A stretch of DNA of 64,000 nucleotides from Crickella sp017510505. Its GTDB lineage: Bacteria > Bacillota > Clostridia > Peptostreptococcales > Anaerovoracaceae. Positions 17,917 to 27,192 of this stretch are shown one piece after another. Below the pieces are notes generated by a model. The model had not been told where the DNA came from and ran no database searches. It saw only the letters and a list, made by a program, of their open reading frames with translations. The translations under genes were made by a program, and so were the position numbers. The stretch lies in the NCBI GenBank assembly GCA_017510505.1, contig JAFWNE010000024.1, positions 86,214 to 150,213 of the forward strand, given 5' to 3'. Every line of letters starts with the position of its first letter. Position 1 is the first letter of the stretch.

Positions 17917-20583
17917 ATGAAAAAACTCATACTCATAGACGGCAACAGCCTGCTCTTCAGAGCATACTTTGCAATGAGACCTATGGTAACTTCCAAAGGC
18001 ATGCACACTCAGGGTGTGTTTGCCTTTGTTAATATGCTGAATAAAATAATTGCTGACTACGAGCCTTCTCACATCGCGGTAGCCTTTGATATGAAAGGAG
18101 GCACGTTCAGGCATGATGTCTACAAGGAGTATAAGGCCGGACGTCTGAAGACCCCGCCGGAACTCCTGTCGCAGATACCAATGATGCATGAAGTGCTTGA
18201 AGCACTCAATATAGCAGTCATTGAAATACCTCAGTATGAGGCGGATGACATCATCGGAACGATAGCTGCCAGAGCTGAAGCGGACGGCCTCGATACGCTC
18301 GTTATTTCCGGTGACAAGGACGAACTGCAGCTTGTCGGCCCACATGTCAACGTGCTCATTAACAAGCGAGGAATGAGCGAATTTGACCTCTACGATGTAG
18401 ACGCAATGAAGGAAAGATACGGACTCACTCCTAAGCAGTTCATAGATCTTAAGGGACTCATGGGTGACAGTTCAGACAACATTCCGGGCGTTCCGGGAAT
18501 CGGAGAGAAGAAGGGCATAGCGCTTCTTGAGCAATACGGAAGCCTTGAGAACCTTATCGATCACGCTGATGAAGTCAAGGGCAAGATGGGCGAGAACCTT
18601 CGCGATAACATTGAGGTTGCCAGGATGTCCAAATGGCTGGCTACCATCAACACTGAGTCTCCTGTCGAGTTCGGGTGGGAAGACCTCGAATATAAAGCTC
18701 CTGACATGGAAAAGCTCATCGCGGTTTACACAGAACTTGAATTCAACTCGTTTATCAGGAAACTTCAATCCGGAAACGGAATCCAGACTGATCTTAACGC
18801 GGTCAGCGGACGGGCAGACCTCAGCGAAGGATTAGAATCGATCGAAAGAGTCAGCTTTGAGAAATTCCTTTCGGATGTCAAGGAAGGAAGTGAAGTATAT
18901 ATCGAGGCTGCAGCGGATGCGAACCATCTTGCTGAACCGGAGATCAGATACATATGCCTTTACAGCGATGAAAAAGCTGTTGCATGTATCAAAGAACTCA
19001 CTCCTATGGATGAAGCCATCACTGCGGACGCACTTGCCAACAAGGATTTTAAACTGTGCGGATGCGGCCTTAAACGCATACTTTATTCGCTGATATCCAA
19101 AAGTGATTTCGATTTCATGCCTTATTATGATGCTCAGATAGCTGAATATCTTATAGATGCAAACAGGCAGAAGTATCCTCTGGACAAACTGCTGCTCAGA
19201 TATGCCGGATACGCGGCCGATCCATCTGAGGCTTCATTTTTGTCCGATGACGTGTCATACAAATCTCTCGAACTCGATCCGGAAAGTTTGCTTAAAAGAG
19301 CATACTATGTTGCCAAAGTGAGGCCGGAACAACAGAAACTGCTTGAAGAAAACGGACTCAGAAAGCTCTTTGACGGATGCGAAATGCCTCTTGTACTGAC
19401 GCTGGCACGCATGGAGTATGCCGGAATAACATGCGACCCGGCGATACTGAAAGAGACAGGATCGGAACTCAGAGAAAGCATAGGGAAATTTGAACAGTCC
19501 ATCTATGCCGAGGCAGGCAGGGAATTCAATATCAACTCGCCTAAGCAGCTCGGCGCGGTCCTTTTTGATGACCTTGGGATCCCGTATCCAAAGAGCGGCA
19601 AAAGCAAAAGCGGCTCATATTCTACAGCTGCCGATATACTCGACAAGCTTAAGGATGACAACAAGATAGTTGCCGATGTTCTCGCATACAGAAAGGTCGC
19701 AAAGCTCAACAGTACTTATGTTGAGGGATTGCTGCCGCTTATAGGGGAAGGAAGCAGGGTCAGACCTCATTTCATGCAGACGGTAGCGGCTACAGGCAGG
19801 CTTAGCTGCACAGAACCTAACCTGCAGAACATCCCTATACGTGATGAGTACGGAAGGTTGATCCGAAAAGCTTTCATAGCTGGGGAAGGTGACATTTTCA
19901 CGGGCTCCGACTACTCGCAGATAGAGCTGCGTATCCTTGCCGCGCTGAGCGGTGACGAATCGCTGATAGCTGACTTCAAAGCAGGCAAAGATATTCACAG
20001 AGCAACAGCTTCCAGAGTATTTGAGATACCTGAAGATGAGGTGACGGCCCTTGACCGCACACGCGCTAAAGCTGTCAATTTCGGCGTCGTTTATGGAATG
20101 AGCGGTTTCGGTCTCGGTGAGAGCCTCAACATATCAAGATCCGAAGGACAGAAATACATCAATGAGTATTTCGCGAAGCATACAGCAGTTAAAGATTACC
20201 TTGACGCGCAGGTAAAGTCAGGCGAGGATAACCGCGAGGTCAGGACATATTTCGGCAGGGTACGCAAGATACCGGAATTCGCTTCACGTAAGTTCATGGA
20301 GCGCGAGCTTGCCAAAAGGCTGGCAATGAATACACCGATACAAGGCACGGCAGCTGATATAATCAAGATAGCGATGAACTCGGTATCGCAGGAATTACGC
20401 AAAAGGGGACTGAATTCCAGACTCATTCTGCAGATCCACGACGAACTCATTGTCGAAGGACCTGAAAACGAGGCAGGGGAAGTTAAAGAAATACTTGAAA
20501 AGTGCATGATGAGCGCGGCTGATCTGGCTGTTGAGCTCGTATGCGATATACATACAGGCAATACCTGGTATGATCTTAAATAG
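17917..20583 (+). CDS. polA: DNA polymerase I
   Basis: This 888-residue protein starts directly after the peptidase stop. The 5'-3' exonuclease domain (1-290) has DGNSLLFRAYFA and a helix-hairpin-helix (GLMGDSSDNIPGVPGIGEKKG). The middle exonuclease-like domain (about 320-500) has lost the DEDD residues: YIEAAAD replaces the xDTE motif, GCGLKRIL the NxxxD motif and no YxxxD remains, so proofreading is predicted absent as in Bacillus and Taq enzymes. The polymerase domain is intact: motif A DYSQIELRILA, motif B RAKAVNFGVVYGMS, motif C QIHDELIVE. It functions in Okazaki fragment processing and repair. Confidence 0.96.
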   Translation: MKKLILIDGNSLLFRAYFAMRPMVTSKGMHTQGVFAFVNMLNKIIADYEPSHIAVAFDMKGGTFRHDVYKEYKAGRLKTPPELLSQIPMMHEVLEALNIAVIEIPQYEADDIIGTIAARAEADGLDTLVISGDKDELQLVGPHVNVLINKRGMSEFDLYDVDAMKERYGLTPKQFIDLKGLMGDSSDNIPGVPGIGEKKGIALLEQYGSLENLIDHADEVKGKMGENLRDNIEVARMSKWLATINTESPVEFGWEDLEYKAPDMEKLIAVYTELEFNSFIRKLQSGNGIQTDLNAVSGRADLSEGLESIERVSFEKFLSDVKEGSEVYIEAAADANHLAEPEIRYICLYSDEKAVACIKELTPMDEAITADALANKDFKLCGCGLKRILYSLISKSDFDFMPYYDAQIAEYLIDANRQKYPLDKLLLRYAGYAADPSEASFLSDDVSYKSLELDPESLLKRAYYVAKVRPEQQKLLEENGLRKLFDGCEMPLVLTLARMEYAGITCDPAILKETGSELRESIGKFEQSIYAEAGREFNINSPKQLGAVLFDDLGIPYPKSGKSKSGSYSTAADILDKLKDDNKIVADVLAYRKVAKLNSTYVEGLLPLIGEGSRVRPHFMQTVAATGRLSCTEPNLQNIPIRDEYGRLIRKAFIAGEGDIFTGSDYSQIELRILAALSGDESLIADFKAGKDIHRATASRVFEIPEDEVTALDRTRAKAVNFGVVYGMSGFGLGESLNISRSEGQKYINEYFAKHTAVKDYLDAQVKSGEDNREVRTYFGRVRKIPEFASRKFMERELAKRLAMNTPIQGTAADIIKIAMNSVSQELRKRGLNSRLILQIHDELIVEGPENEAGEVKEILEKCMMSAADLAVELVCDIHTGNTWYDLK

Positions 20584-20592
20584 GAGTCAGTA

Positions 20593-21186
20593 ATGATCAA
20601 TGTAGCTATCACAGGCGGAATAGGCTCAGGAAAGACAGAAGTAACGAATTATCTGATAAGCAAAGGCTTTACTGTCATTGACGCAGACAAGATGTCACGC
20701 GAGATGACAGGGGCCGGCGGAAAGGCCATACCGTATATTCTTGAACATTTCGGCGGAAGTTTCATTCTGGAAGACGGCAGCCTTGACAGAGCCGCGATGA
20801 GAGATCTGGTCTTCAAAGATCCTGCAAAGAAAGAACTTCTTGAAGAAGGTACAACAAAGGTTGTACTTGCAGATATTGAAGCAATCAGAAAAGAAAGGGA
20901 AGAAAGCGGAGACAAAATACTTTTCTTTGATATCCCGCTGCTTTTTGAGACCGGAACACATGTAGACTATGATGCCGTACTTGTCGTAACAGCAGATTAC
21001 GAGATCCGCAAGGCAAGGGTAATGGCCAGAGACGGTATCGATCCCGCTATCATAGATCTGATAATGGATACTCAGTCAGACGAAGAAAGAAAGATAGCCA
21101 TGGCTGATTTCGTCATTTTCAACAACGGGACTATTGAAGAATTGCATGATGCTGTAGACGTGCTTATAAAAAAACTTGAATTTTAG
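20593..21186 (+). CDS. coaE: dephospho-CoA kinase
   Basis: This 197-residue P-loop kinase adds the 3'-phosphate to dephospho-CoA, the last step of CoA synthesis. The Walker A is GGIGSGKTEV (residues 8-17). DADKMSRE at about 31-38 and the LID-type segment RKARVMARDGI are family features. It lies 9 bases after polA; the polA-coaE order is common in Firmicutes. Together with the upstream pantothenate symporter it links this region to CoA supply. The tRNA operon promoter begins just after its stop. Confidence 0.93.
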   Translation: MINVAITGGIGSGKTEVTNYLISKGFTVIDADKMSREMTGAGGKAIPYILEHFGGSFILEDGSLDRAAMRDLVFKDPAKKELLEEGTTKVVLADIEAIRKEREESGDKILFFDIPLLFETGTHVDYDAVLVVTADYEIRKARVMARDGIDPAIIDLIMDTQSDEERKIAMADFVIFNNGTIEELHDAVDVLIKKLEF

Positions 21187-21188
21187 TC

Positions 21189-21217
21189 TTGCAAAAGCAT
21201 CAGAAGATGGCTATAAT
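21189..21217 (+). promoter_or_regulatory. promoter of the tRNA-Leu / yajC operon
   Basis: TTGCAA (21189-21194), 17-base spacer, TATAAT (21212-21217). It ends 13 bases before the first tRNA gene. No other promoter is evident before yajC, so it likely serves both tRNAs and yajC. Confidence 0.75.
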
Positions 21218-21230
21218 GCATAAGTGCCGT

Positions 21231-21315
21231 GTGGATGTGGCGGAATTGGTAGACGCGCATGGTTGAGGGCCATGTGGGTTAAACCGTGCTGGTTCGAGTC
21301 CAGTCATCCACACCA
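21231..21315 (+). tRNA. tRNA-Leu (GAG)
   Basis: An 85-nt class II tRNA. The acceptor strands GTGGATG and CATCCAC (7 bp) are followed by A and an encoded CCA. The anticodon stem CATGG/CCATG encloses loop TTGAGGG with anticodon GAG, reading CUC and CUU. The variable arm and the TTCGAGT T loop are present. A T run follows the CCA. Confidence 0.96.
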
Positions 21316-21339
21316 TTTTTTTAGCCAAAATTCCAATAT

Positions 21340-21426
21340 GCCGGCGTGGCGGAATTGGCAGACGCGCGGGATTCAAAATCCCGTGATAGTGATATCGTGT
21401 GGGTTCGACCCCCACCGCCGGCACCA
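21340..21426 (+). tRNA. tRNA-Leu (CAA)
   Basis: An 87-nt class II tRNA. The acceptor GCCGGCG pairs with CGCCGGC, followed by A and an encoded CCA. The anticodon stem CGGGA/TCCCG encloses loop TTCAAAA with anticodon CAA, reading UUG. It has a long variable arm. It lies 24 bases after the first tRNA-Leu and 36 bases before yajC. Confidence 0.96.
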
Positions 21427-21462
21427 CAAAGTAATTCAATCGAAACAATCAGGAGGAATACA

Positions 21463-21861
21463 ATGAACCCTAGCAGCCCTACATTCAGTTTGGTATTGAT
21501 GGTACTGCTTATCGTTATGATCTATTTCATGATGATCAGACCGCAGAGAAAGAAAGAAAAAGCTGACCAGGAGATGAGAGCGTCACTCAGAGTTGGTGAC
21601 GAGATCATTACGATTGGCGGAATAATCGGCAAAGTAGAGAAGATCACTGAGAAGACAGTCATCATCTCGACAACAGCCGGAAAGAACAAGATCGAGTTCC
21701 TCAAATCGGCTATCGCAAGCGTAAGCTCAAAGGATCCTGCTGCGGCAAAGGCTGCGGCCAAGGAAGAAGCCAAAGAGCCGGAAGAGGAGAAAAAGGCTCC
21801 TTCTAGAGACAAGAAAGTCACTCCTAAAAAGCTCGGAAAGAAATCCGACGACGCTGAGTAA
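21463..21861 (+). CDS. yajC: preprotein translocase accessory subunit YajC
   Basis: This 132-residue protein has one N-terminal membrane helix (about 9-27) followed by MMIRPQRKKEK, the YajC signature, and a small cytoplasmic domain (VGDEIITIGGIIGKVEKI). The Lys/Glu/Ala-rich tail is common in the family. YajC associates with SecDF at the Sec translocon. The frame runs upstream through the tRNA gene, but AGGAGG at 21451-21456 marks ATG 21463 as the start. It is followed by a strong terminator, so secDF just downstream has its own promoter. Confidence 0.93.
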   Translation: MNPSSPTFSLVLMVLLIVMIYFMMIRPQRKKEKADQEMRASLRVGDEIITIGGIIGKVEKITEKTVIISTTAGKNKIEFLKSAIASVSSKDPAAAKAAAKEEAKEPEEEKKAPSRDKKVTPKKLGKKSDDAE

Positions 21862-21888
21862 GAATAATACTTAAAAGAACTGAAATAA

Positions 21889-21921
21889 GTACATCCGGAA
21901 GCCCTCCGGATGTGCTTTTTT
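21889..21921 (+). terminator. intrinsic terminator after yajC
   Basis: Eleven-pair stem (GTACATCCGGA with TCCGGATGTGC, one G-U) with a 5-base loop, followed by six T residues. A strong rho-independent terminator. Confidence 0.92.
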
Positions 21922-21923
21922 CA

Positions 21924-21952
21924 TTGAAAAATTAAGCACAAACGAGTACAAT
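21924..21952 (+). promoter_or_regulatory. promoter of secDF
   Basis: TTGAAA (21924-21929), 17-base spacer, TACAAT (21947-21952). The transcript would have a leader of about 75 nt containing a small hairpin CGCTTTT-ttg-AAAAGCG (21984-22000). Confidence 0.7.
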
Positions 21953-22032
21953 AGATTGAATAATTGTTAATTGTCGTATTTTGCGCTTTTTTGAAAAGCG
22001 ACTGACAAATAAACGAAAGGTATTATGTAGTT

Positions 22033-24321
22033 ATGAATCAAAAGAAAACAGTCAGAAGAAAAGTATTCGCAGTGATTATCGTTCTTCTCCTGATCGCTTC
22101 GTGGACTATTTCATTCACGGGACTCGGGGAAAAGTTCGGCAATCTTGGTAAGCAGCTCAAGTACGGTCTTGATATCAACGGAGGAGTATACGTTCTCCTC
22201 GAGGCCGATTCACCTGAGACAGGCACCGAGCTCGCCGCGATCATGAACCAGACCAAGAGCGTTCTTGAGAACCGTGTCAATGCCATGGGTATCAGCGAAG
22301 CTCAGGTTTCCATCGAGGGAACCAACCGTATCAGAGTAGAGATGCCTGGTGTCGAGAACGCGCAGGAGGCTATCGAGCAGATCGGCCGCACAGCTCAGCT
22401 GCAGTTCTTCTTAGCGGACGGGACTCTCGCTCTCACAGGTGAAGGGATAAGTGATTCCCAGATATCCACTGACACCAACAACGGCGGATACAAGATCACC
22501 ATCGACTTCACAGCAGAAGGAAGCAATCTGTTCGCGGATGCAACGGAAAAAGCTTACAGCGGTACAGTAGAGCCTACGATGACTGACGAAGAGGGAAATC
22601 TCGTAAACAACACAGCCATCGTCATCAGCCTCGATGATGAAGTCATCTCAGCTCCTGTAGTGCATGAGAAGATCAACTCGAGATCCTGCGAGATCACAAG
22701 ACCGGGCGGATTCTCCGAGACTGAAGCTTCATCGCTTTCAGCTCTCATCAGAGGAGGTGCTCTGCCGGCTAACCTGACAGAGATCAACTCATCTGTACAG
22801 ACAGCTACGATCGGAGCTAATGCTCTCAAGCTGTCGGTCAAGGCAGGTATCATCGGACTTGCTCTCGTAATGATCATTATGATCATCGCTTACGGAGCAC
22901 TTGGCCTTATCGCTGACCTGGCTCTGCTGCTCTACGTACAGTTCGTACTTTGGATCATGGTAGGCATAGGATCAGTCCTTACGCTGCCTGGCATCGCAGG
23001 TATCATCCTGTCAATAGGTATGGCGGTAGACTCCAACGTCATCATCTTCACGCGTATACGTGAAGAGATACAGAAGGGCAAGTCCATCAGAGTAGCAGTC
23101 GACATGGGCTACAAAGCCGCTCTGTCAACTGTAGTCGATGCTCAGACAACAACTCTTGTAGCGGCGTTCGTTCTGTACATCTTCGGTACAACATCAGTCA
23201 AGGGCTTCGCTCTGACCCTGATGATCGGTACTGTGATGTCCGTAGTCACTGCTGTATTCATCACACAGCTCTTTGTGAATCTTCTTGCTGAAAGCGAAAA
23301 GTTCGGAACAAACAGGATGTTCGGCATGAAAGAAGACGGCAGCGCTCCAAGGATCAAACTTGCTGACTTCAACTTTAGGTTCATTGAGAACAGAAAGAAG
23401 TTCTATGCTGTCAGCCTTGCTGTAATTCTTATCGGTGTAGGATTCTTTGCATTCAGAGGCTTCAATTACGGAATCGATTTCACAGGCGGTACCATGATGC
23501 AGCTTGAGATGGGCGAGAAGGTGGATATCGACGAAGTAAAAGAAACCATAGCCGAATACGACCTCAGCCCGCAAATCGTTTACGCGGGTGAAGGAAACAC
23601 GCAGATCGTTATCAGGACCATCAAGGACCTCAAGTCCGATGACCGTATGCAGGTAATCGATACTCTCGAAGAGAAATACGGAATAACAGATGACGACGTT
23701 CTTGCTTCAGAAGAATTCGGACCTACGGTAGGTAAGGACCTCAGAAACAACGCGGTCAAGTCGATACTGCTCGCCGCACTCTGCATGCTTATCTACGTAA
23801 GATTCAGATTCAAGAACTGGCAGTACGGACTTGCGGCAGTTGCGGGTCTTGCTCACGATGTGCTCGTTGCACTCTCGTTCTACGCTATATTCCGCGTAAC
23901 TATCAACAACCCGTTCATCGCCGGTATCCTGACGGTCGTAGGATATTCGATCAACGATACCATCGTAGTATTCGACCGTATCAGAGAGAACTCAAAGTTC
24001 TTCAAGCGCAAGCAAGCCGTTGAGCTTATAGACACAAGCATCAACCAGACACTGTCGAGATCTCTCATGACATCTCTGACAACACTGCTGGTAATGATCC
24101 CGCTGTTCTTCATGGCTTCATCAGAGCTGAGATCGTTCCTCATCCCGCTGATGATCGGTGTCTTCACAGGTACATATTCATCGATATTCCTCTGCAGCCC
24201 GGTATTCTATGAGCTGACAAAGAAAGAGGGCATATCGAAGTACGAGGACAACAAGGCCAAGGCTGACAAGGCAAGAAAGAAATCGGCAAAGAGAAGAGAC
24301 GACGAAGGTATAAGACTTTAG
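22033..24321 (+). CDS. secDF: fused protein translocase subunit SecDF
   Basis: This 762-residue polytopic membrane protein fuses SecD and SecF, which use the proton gradient to help pull proteins across the membrane. The SecD half begins with a membrane helix (about 10-27), then YGLDINGGVYVLLEAD and a large extracellular domain, then five helices with GIAGIILSIGMAVDSNVIIF. The SecF half begins near residue 440 with FNYGIDFTGGTMMQLEMG and ends with its own five helices (GYSINDTIVVFDRIREN). The Shine-Dalgarno AAAGG is 12 bases before this ATG; a start-stop ATGTAG lies between them (22025-22030). Confidence 0.95.
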   Translation: MNQKKTVRRKVFAVIIVLLLIASWTISFTGLGEKFGNLGKQLKYGLDINGGVYVLLEADSPETGTELAAIMNQTKSVLENRVNAMGISEAQVSIEGTNRIRVEMPGVENAQEAIEQIGRTAQLQFFLADGTLALTGEGISDSQISTDTNNGGYKITIDFTAEGSNLFADATEKAYSGTVEPTMTDEEGNLVNNTAIVISLDDEVISAPVVHEKINSRSCEITRPGGFSETEASSLSALIRGGALPANLTEINSSVQTATIGANALKLSVKAGIIGLALVMIIMIIAYGALGLIADLALLLYVQFVLWIMVGIGSVLTLPGIAGIILSIGMAVDSNVIIFTRIREEIQKGKSIRVAVDMGYKAALSTVVDAQTTTLVAAFVLYIFGTTSVKGFALTLMIGTVMSVVTAVFITQLFVNLLAESEKFGTNRMFGMKEDGSAPRIKLADFNFRFIENRKKFYAVSLAVILIGVGFFAFRGFNYGIDFTGGTMMQLEMGEKVDIDEVKETIAEYDLSPQIVYAGEGNTQIVIRTIKDLKSDDRMQVIDTLEEKYGITDDDVLASEEFGPTVGKDLRNNAVKSILLAALCMLIYVRFRFKNWQYGLAAVAGLAHDVLVALSFYAIFRVTINNPFIAGILTVVGYSINDTIVVFDRIRENSKFFKRKQAVELIDTSINQTLSRSLMTSLTTLLVMIPLFFMASSELRSFLIPLMIGVFTGTYSSIFLCSPVFYELTKKEGISKYEDNKAKADKARKKSAKRRDDEGIRL

Positions 24322-24349
24322 TTATAACCATCAGCATTCAGGAGACGGT

Positions 24350-26554
24350 ATGGCTGAACCTAAGCAGATAGATCTGTCCACGGAAAAGTTCATACAGGAT
24401 ATGAGCGAGATCAATCCGAAATACGATGACTCGGTCATTATCAAAGCTTACGAGATTGCCCGCAGATTACATGACGGGCAATTTCGCAAGAGCGGAGAAC
24501 CGTACATCATTCACCCGGTAGCCGTAGCTAAGATACTGGCCGGGTTTGGTATGGATAATGAGACTATCATTGCCGGTCTCCTTCATGACGCTATTGAAGA
24601 TACAAAGTATACGAGAGACCAGCTTGCATCGGACTTTGACGAAAAGATCGCGGATCTAGTAGAAGGCGTAACCAAGCTGACAAATATCTCATATGACACT
24701 ACCGAAACCGCGCAGGCAGAGAATTTCAGAAAAATGTTCCTTGCAATGTCCAAGGACATCAGGGTCCTGATAATAAAGCTTGCCGACAGACTGCACAACA
24801 TGCGTACTCTCGAGTACATGACGCCGGAGAAGAGAGAGATCAAGTCAAAAGAGACTCTTGAAATATATGCTCCTCTTGCAGGAAGACTTGGTATCTTCAA
24901 CATAAAGTTCGAACTGGAAGATCTTTCGCTCAAGTATCTTCATCCTGATGAATACAAGAAACTCGTCGATGCGGTAGAGAAGAGAAAACCTGAATACGAG
25001 AAAAACCTCAAAACACTCACAGGGATCATCTCACACGAACTCGACGAAGCCGGCATCCAGCATGATGTCAAAGGCAGGGCAAAGCATCTGTACAGCATTT
25101 ACCGTAAAATGATAGTCCAGCAGAAAGAGATAGACGAGATTTTCGACATACTGGCTGCGAGAATACTCGTATCTACCGTAAAGGACTGCTACGCGGCGCT
25201 GGGACTCGTACACAACAGATGGAAGCCTATACCGGGACGCTTCAAAGATTACATAGCGATGCCTAAGCCTAACATGTACCAGTCGATCCATACGACGGTG
25301 CTTGGAGACAATGGAGAGCCTTTCGAGGTACAGATAAGGACATACGAGATGCACCGCATAGCCGAATACGGTGTCGCGGCTCATTGGAAGTATAAGGAGG
25401 GCAAGGTCTCCGGAGCCTCTGATGACAGCGAGCAGAAGCTGGCATGGCTCAGACAGGCTCTTGAATGGCAGAAGGAAGCAGATGACTCTGTAGAGTTCCT
25501 TGAGACAGTCAAAGTAGACCTCTTCAACAATCAGGTATTCGTATTTACGCCGGGCGGCGACGTTATGGAACTTCCTGCGGAAAGCACTCCACTGGATTTC
25601 GCTTTCAAGATCCATACAGATGTAGGTATCAGATGCGTAGGAGCCAAGGTAAACGGCAAGATGGTCACGATCGATCATCAGCTGCAAAATGGTGATATCG
25701 TTGAGATCATCACAAACTCCAATTCATCCGGCCCAAGCGATGAATGGCTTAAGAAGTGCAAGACTTCCGGAGCCAAGAACAAGATAAGAAACTGGCTGCG
25801 AAAGGCCGACAAGGACAGCGATGTAACCAAAGGCCGCAGCAACATCAACAGCTACATCAAGAAAAAGGGCTACGATCCCGCTCTTGTTACAAAGAACGCG
25901 TATATCCTCAAAGCTGTAAAGGATTTCAATTGTTCTAACGTAAATGAGCTGTTTCTTCAGATATCCCGCGGCGGAAGCACGGTATCCAAGCTTGGGCAGA
26001 AGCTTATCGAATACTACGAAGCCGACAACCACAAGCAGAAGGAAGAAGTGCCGGAGATACCTGAAGTCAAAAAGAAACCGGTCAGCAGAAACTCATCGGG
26101 CTCTGAATCCGGGATCATTGTCAAGGGTACCGACAATTTGCTTATAAGACGCGCTACCTGCTGCAATCCTGTTCCTGGGGATCCTATAATCGGATACATT
26201 TCCAAGGGAAAGGGCATAACAGTACACAGGACAGACTGCGTAAATATAAAGAACCTTAGAGAAGAAGACCGCGGAAGACTTATAGATGTCTTCTGGGACA
26301 GCCCAAGCGAAAACAGAAAGTACTTTGCCGACATTCAGGTGGTATCCGAAGAACGCAAGGGACTTTTCAAAGATATATCAAAGGTATGTGATGACTACGA
26401 ACTTGAAGTCGTAGGGCTCAACCTTACACCGGGAGAACCCGGAACGACTAATACGCTTCTTACTGTCGAGATCACTGACATGCATCAGATTCAGAGGCTT
26501 CTCACAGGTTTAAGACAGGTAGATGGCGTGATAAAGGTCTACAGACCAAGATAA
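24350..26554 (+). CDS. rel: bifunctional (p)ppGpp synthetase/hydrolase RelA/SpoT
   Basis: This 734-residue stringent-response enzyme makes and degrades (p)ppGpp. The N-terminal HD hydrolase (about 35-190) keeps HP..VA and AGLLHDAIEDT, so hydrolysis is predicted active. The synthetase domain (about 240-350) has YIAMPKPNMYQSIHTTVLG. A TGS domain (about 395-455) shows VFTPGGDVMELPAESTPLDFAF, followed by a helical region, a Cys motif around RRATCCNPVPGD and a C-terminal ACT domain (about 655-734). The order is that of the single long Rel of Firmicutes. It lies 28 bases after secDF. Confidence 0.95.
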   Translation: MAEPKQIDLSTEKFIQDMSEINPKYDDSVIIKAYEIARRLHDGQFRKSGEPYIIHPVAVAKILAGFGMDNETIIAGLLHDAIEDTKYTRDQLASDFDEKIADLVEGVTKLTNISYDTTETAQAENFRKMFLAMSKDIRVLIIKLADRLHNMRTLEYMTPEKREIKSKETLEIYAPLAGRLGIFNIKFELEDLSLKYLHPDEYKKLVDAVEKRKPEYEKNLKTLTGIISHELDEAGIQHDVKGRAKHLYSIYRKMIVQQKEIDEIFDILAARILVSTVKDCYAALGLVHNRWKPIPGRFKDYIAMPKPNMYQSIHTTVLGDNGEPFEVQIRTYEMHRIAEYGVAAHWKYKEGKVSGASDDSEQKLAWLRQALEWQKEADDSVEFLETVKVDLFNNQVFVFTPGGDVMELPAESTPLDFAFKIHTDVGIRCVGAKVNGKMVTIDHQLQNGDIVEIITNSNSSGPSDEWLKKCKTSGAKNKIRNWLRKADKDSDVTKGRSNINSYIKKKGYDPALVTKNAYILKAVKDFNCSNVNELFLQISRGGSTVSKLGQKLIEYYEADNHKQKEEVPEIPEVKKKPVSRNSSGSESGIIVKGTDNLLIRRATCCNPVPGDPIIGYISKGKGITVHRTDCVNIKNLREEDRGRLIDVFWDSPSENRKYFADIQVVSEERKGLFKDISKVCDDYELEVVGLNLTPGEPGTTNTLLTVEITDMHQIQRLLTGLRQVDGVIKVYRPR

Positions 26555-26598
26555 ACACATTATTTACGATAATCAATTATTTAAATCGGAGTACTCCT

Positions 26599-27192
26599 AT
26601 GAGTCTGGATATCAAATGCTACCCGCAAGGGTTATACGGGGAGAACACATATCTGATAACTGACGAGGCAACCGGCTTCAAAGCCATTATAGACCCGGGT
26701 TATTTCGACTTTGAGGTCAGGATGGACATACAGAACAACGCCTACCTCAAATATATGCTGCTCACACACGGCCATCACGATCATTTTCTGGCCGCGAAAC
26801 AGTATCTCGAGGAGTACTCATCTGTCAGATTTGCTGCTCCTGAAAAAGAACTCAAACTGATGAATTCCGGCATACACAGATGCCCGGAGCCGGGGTATCT
26901 CCTTAAGGAAGGCGATGTCATAACTCTTGGAGAAACCGAACTCCGCGTGATAGAGACACCGGGACATACAGCAGGAGGTATATGCTTCGCTACAGACAGG
27001 GAAGTCTTCACGGGCGATACTCTGTTCAGGCTGAGCGTAGGAAGGACAGACCTTCCGACCGGAGACTGGTTCACATTGCTGCACTCGATAAACGATAAGC
27101 TGTATACGCTTCCGGAGGACATGATCGTATATCCCGGCCATGGAGAACCTACCACGATAGGTTATGAAAAGAGGGCAAATCCGTTTGTATAG
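26599..27192 (+). CDS. MBL-fold hydrolase, glyoxalase II-like
   Basis: This 197-residue protein has the metallo-beta-lactamase metal motif THGHHDH (about 55-61), GHTAGGICF, FTGDTLFRLSVGRTDLP and a C-terminal YPGHGEPTTIGYEKRANPF, the pattern of hydroxyacylglutathione-hydrolase-like enzymes (B. subtilis YqgX type). The natural thioester substrate is unknown, since Clostridia often lack glutathione. It overlaps hemZ by 29 bases. The rel-MBL-hemZ-hisS-aspS order is typical of Clostridia. Confidence 0.88.
   Translation: MSLDIKCYPQGLYGENTYLITDEATGFKAIIDPGYFDFEVRMDIQNNAYLKYMLLTHGHHDHFLAAKQYLEEYSSVRFAAPEKELKLMNSGIHRCPEPGYLLKEGDVITLGETELRVIETPGHTAGGICFATDREVFTGDTLFRLSVGRTDLPTGDWFTLLHSINDKLYTLPEDMIVYPGHGEPTTIGYEKRANPFV

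Noticed and set aside
17428..18345. 305-codon minus-strand frame across the peptidase/polA junction
   Set aside because: Shadow of the acidic insert and the polA start; composition rich in Cys, Phe, Arg and Ser is typical of antisense frames.
21346..21462. Upstream extension of yajC through the tRNA-Leu(CAA) gene
   Set aside because: The bases are a complete tRNA; AGGAGG at 21451 and family alignment place the start at 21463.
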